The notes under the pieces are model-generated. The model did not search any database. It worked only from the letters and a program-made list of their open reading frames with translations, and was not told the DNA's origin. Of a DNA stretch of 5,152 nt, positions 4,867 through 5,152 are shown one piece after another. Numbering within the stretch: the stretch's first letter is position 1; the number at the start of each line of letters is the position of its first letter. The DNA comes from Lentisphaeria bacterium (GTDB lineage Bacteria > Verrucomicrobiota > Lentisphaeria > Victivallales > GWF2-50-93): positions 1-5,152 of the forward strand of contig JAGVIF010000481.1 in NCBI GenBank assembly GCA_020056205.1, read 5' to 3'. Made by a program: the position numbers and the translations under genes.

Positions 4867-4929
4867 TTGCGGTTGAGTAGCGCCGCGCAGGCGCTCGGCT
4901 TGCTTAAATTAGGCGGCCAAAGGCCGCAA
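4867..4929. repeat. GC-rich hairpin pair in the acylphosphatase leader
   Basis: Two compact hairpins lie close together: AGCGCC (4879-4884) with GGCGCT (4890-4895) around a 5-base loop, and GCGGCC (4913-4918) with GGCCGC (4922-4927) around AAA. In addition, TTGCGG (4867-4872) can pair with CCGCAA (4924-4929), which would break the second hairpin, so two folds are mutually exclusive. The block ends about ten bases ahead of the acylphosphatase ribosome site. It could be a leader structure or simply a GC-rich dispersed repeat; no T-run makes it a terminator. Confidence 0.4.
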
Positions 4930-4970
4930 CTCAGAATATCCAATATCCTACTCAGAATATCCAATGTCCA
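4929..4970. repeat. 21-bp tandem direct repeat, two copies
   Basis: ACTCAGAATATCCAATATCC plus T (4929-4949) is followed directly by ACTCAGAATATCCAATGTCC plus A (4950-4970), identical at 19 of 21 positions. It lies upstream of acylphosphatase. Strings built on GGATATTGG recur in intergenic DNA of some bacterial genomes, by recollection only; within this window the two copies are seen directly. Confidence 0.75.
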
Positions 4971-5013
4971 AGTTAAGATTTCCCGAAAATAAATTCAAAT
5001 AGATTTTCGCAGG

Positions 5014-5039
5014 AGCAATGATTAAGTATTGCTTTTTTT
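5014..5039 (+). terminator. Plus-strand terminator-like hairpin
   Basis: AGCAAT (5014-5019) pairs with ATTGCT (5028-5033), with one further G-T pair inside, and is followed on the plus strand by a run of seven T (5033-5039). The stem is short and AT-rich but the arrangement is typical of a rho-independent terminator. On the minus strand, the direction of all genes here, no T-run follows. A second inverted repeat, CGAAAAT (4984-4990) with ATTTTCG (5003-5009), lies just before it. Confidence 0.5.
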
Positions 5040-5054
5040 ACGAGGGTTTATATA

Positions 5055-5152
5055 TTAGAGCCAGTTGCAGAACTCATAAACCGCGCCGTTGCAGATGCCA
5101 TCGGAGGGCTCGCAAGTATTTTTGGCAGGGGCAATACCCGCAGCGGTCTTGC
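5055..5152 (-). CDS. C-terminal end of an unidentified protein (partial)
   Basis: A minus-strand frame is open from the right edge to a TAA at 5055-5057, giving 31 residues: KTAAGIAPAKNTCEPSD then GICNGAVYEFCNWL. It has three cysteines and a codon pattern with mostly purine first positions, as in real genes. The strand agrees with all neighbours. The exactly complementary plus-strand frame also looks protein-like but has no ATG, GTG or TTG after its last stop (5019-5021) and would have to begin within a terminator-like T-run, so the minus frame is preferred. The family cannot be named from this fragment. The 212 bases to acylphosphatase make a shared operon uncertain. Confidence 0.4.
   Translation of the reverse strand, partial: KTAAGIAPAKNTCEPSDGICNGAVYEFCNWL

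Noticed and set aside
5022..5152. Plus-strand open frame at the right edge (EPVAELINRAVADAIGGL and onward)
   Set aside because: It looks protein-like but has no ATG, GTG or TTG after the TGA at 5019-5021 and begins within the terminator T-run. The complementary minus frame agrees with neighbouring gene direction.
5018..5152. ATG at 5018 with AGGAG just upstream, open to the right edge
   Set aside because: The AGGAG is only two bases from the ATG and both lie in the terminator hairpin. The product is Arg- and Cys-rich, as shadow frames often are.

Overview
The window is about 5.2 kb of bacterial chromosome of moderate GC content. Every gene I can support lies on the minus strand. The gene mix (a stand-alone SWIB-domain protein, a soluble kinase with FHA and GAF domains, a second ATP-cone protein next to NrdR) and the repeat-filled spacers suggest a member of the PVC superphylum, possibly Lentisphaerota or a relative. 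That placement is inferred from family distributions I know of. No rRNA or other phylogenetic marker is present to confirm it.

In transcription order (right to left), the layout is as follows. At the right edge (5055-5152) is the C-terminal tail of an unidentified, cysteine-containing protein. The spacer 4843-5054 holds a 21-bp direct repeat, two GC-rich hairpins and a plus-strand terminator-like hairpin with no obvious gene to terminate. Then come an acylphosphatase (GTG start at 4842), nrdR (ATG at 4457), a 315-residue protein with a divergent ATP-cone domain (start overlapping the nrdR stop as ATGA), and a 568-residue FHA-GAF-histidine kinase 18 bases further on. A 252-base spacer follows, then an 85-residue SWIB protein that ends at a clear intrinsic terminator. 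Just past that terminator is the C-terminal half of a thioredoxin/nucleoredoxin-like protein without its active-site half, most likely a remnant.

The left 490 bases contain no convincing gene. They are a patchwork of small repeats: 8-bp and 6-bp tandem units, a repeated TTTTCGTGT, a widespread TGAGCTTGTCGAAGG-type motif, and a 117-bp palindromic element. That element has 20-bp terminal inverted repeats, an internal 17-bp perfect inverted repeat and a flanking hexamer repeat, and looks like a miniature non-autonomous mobile element or a strongly structured repeat.

The most interesting unit is nrdR / ATP-cone protein / FHA-GAF kinase. NrdR is the nucleotide-sensing repressor of ribonucleotide reductase genes. 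The coupled second protein has a recognisable ATP-cone fold signature but lacks the usual Lys-Arg pair at its start and carries about 220 residues I cannot assign. The kinase follows closely. This suggests, but does not prove, a module linking nucleotide pool sensing to a signalling kinase. No reductase gene, NrdR box or response regulator is visible in the window.
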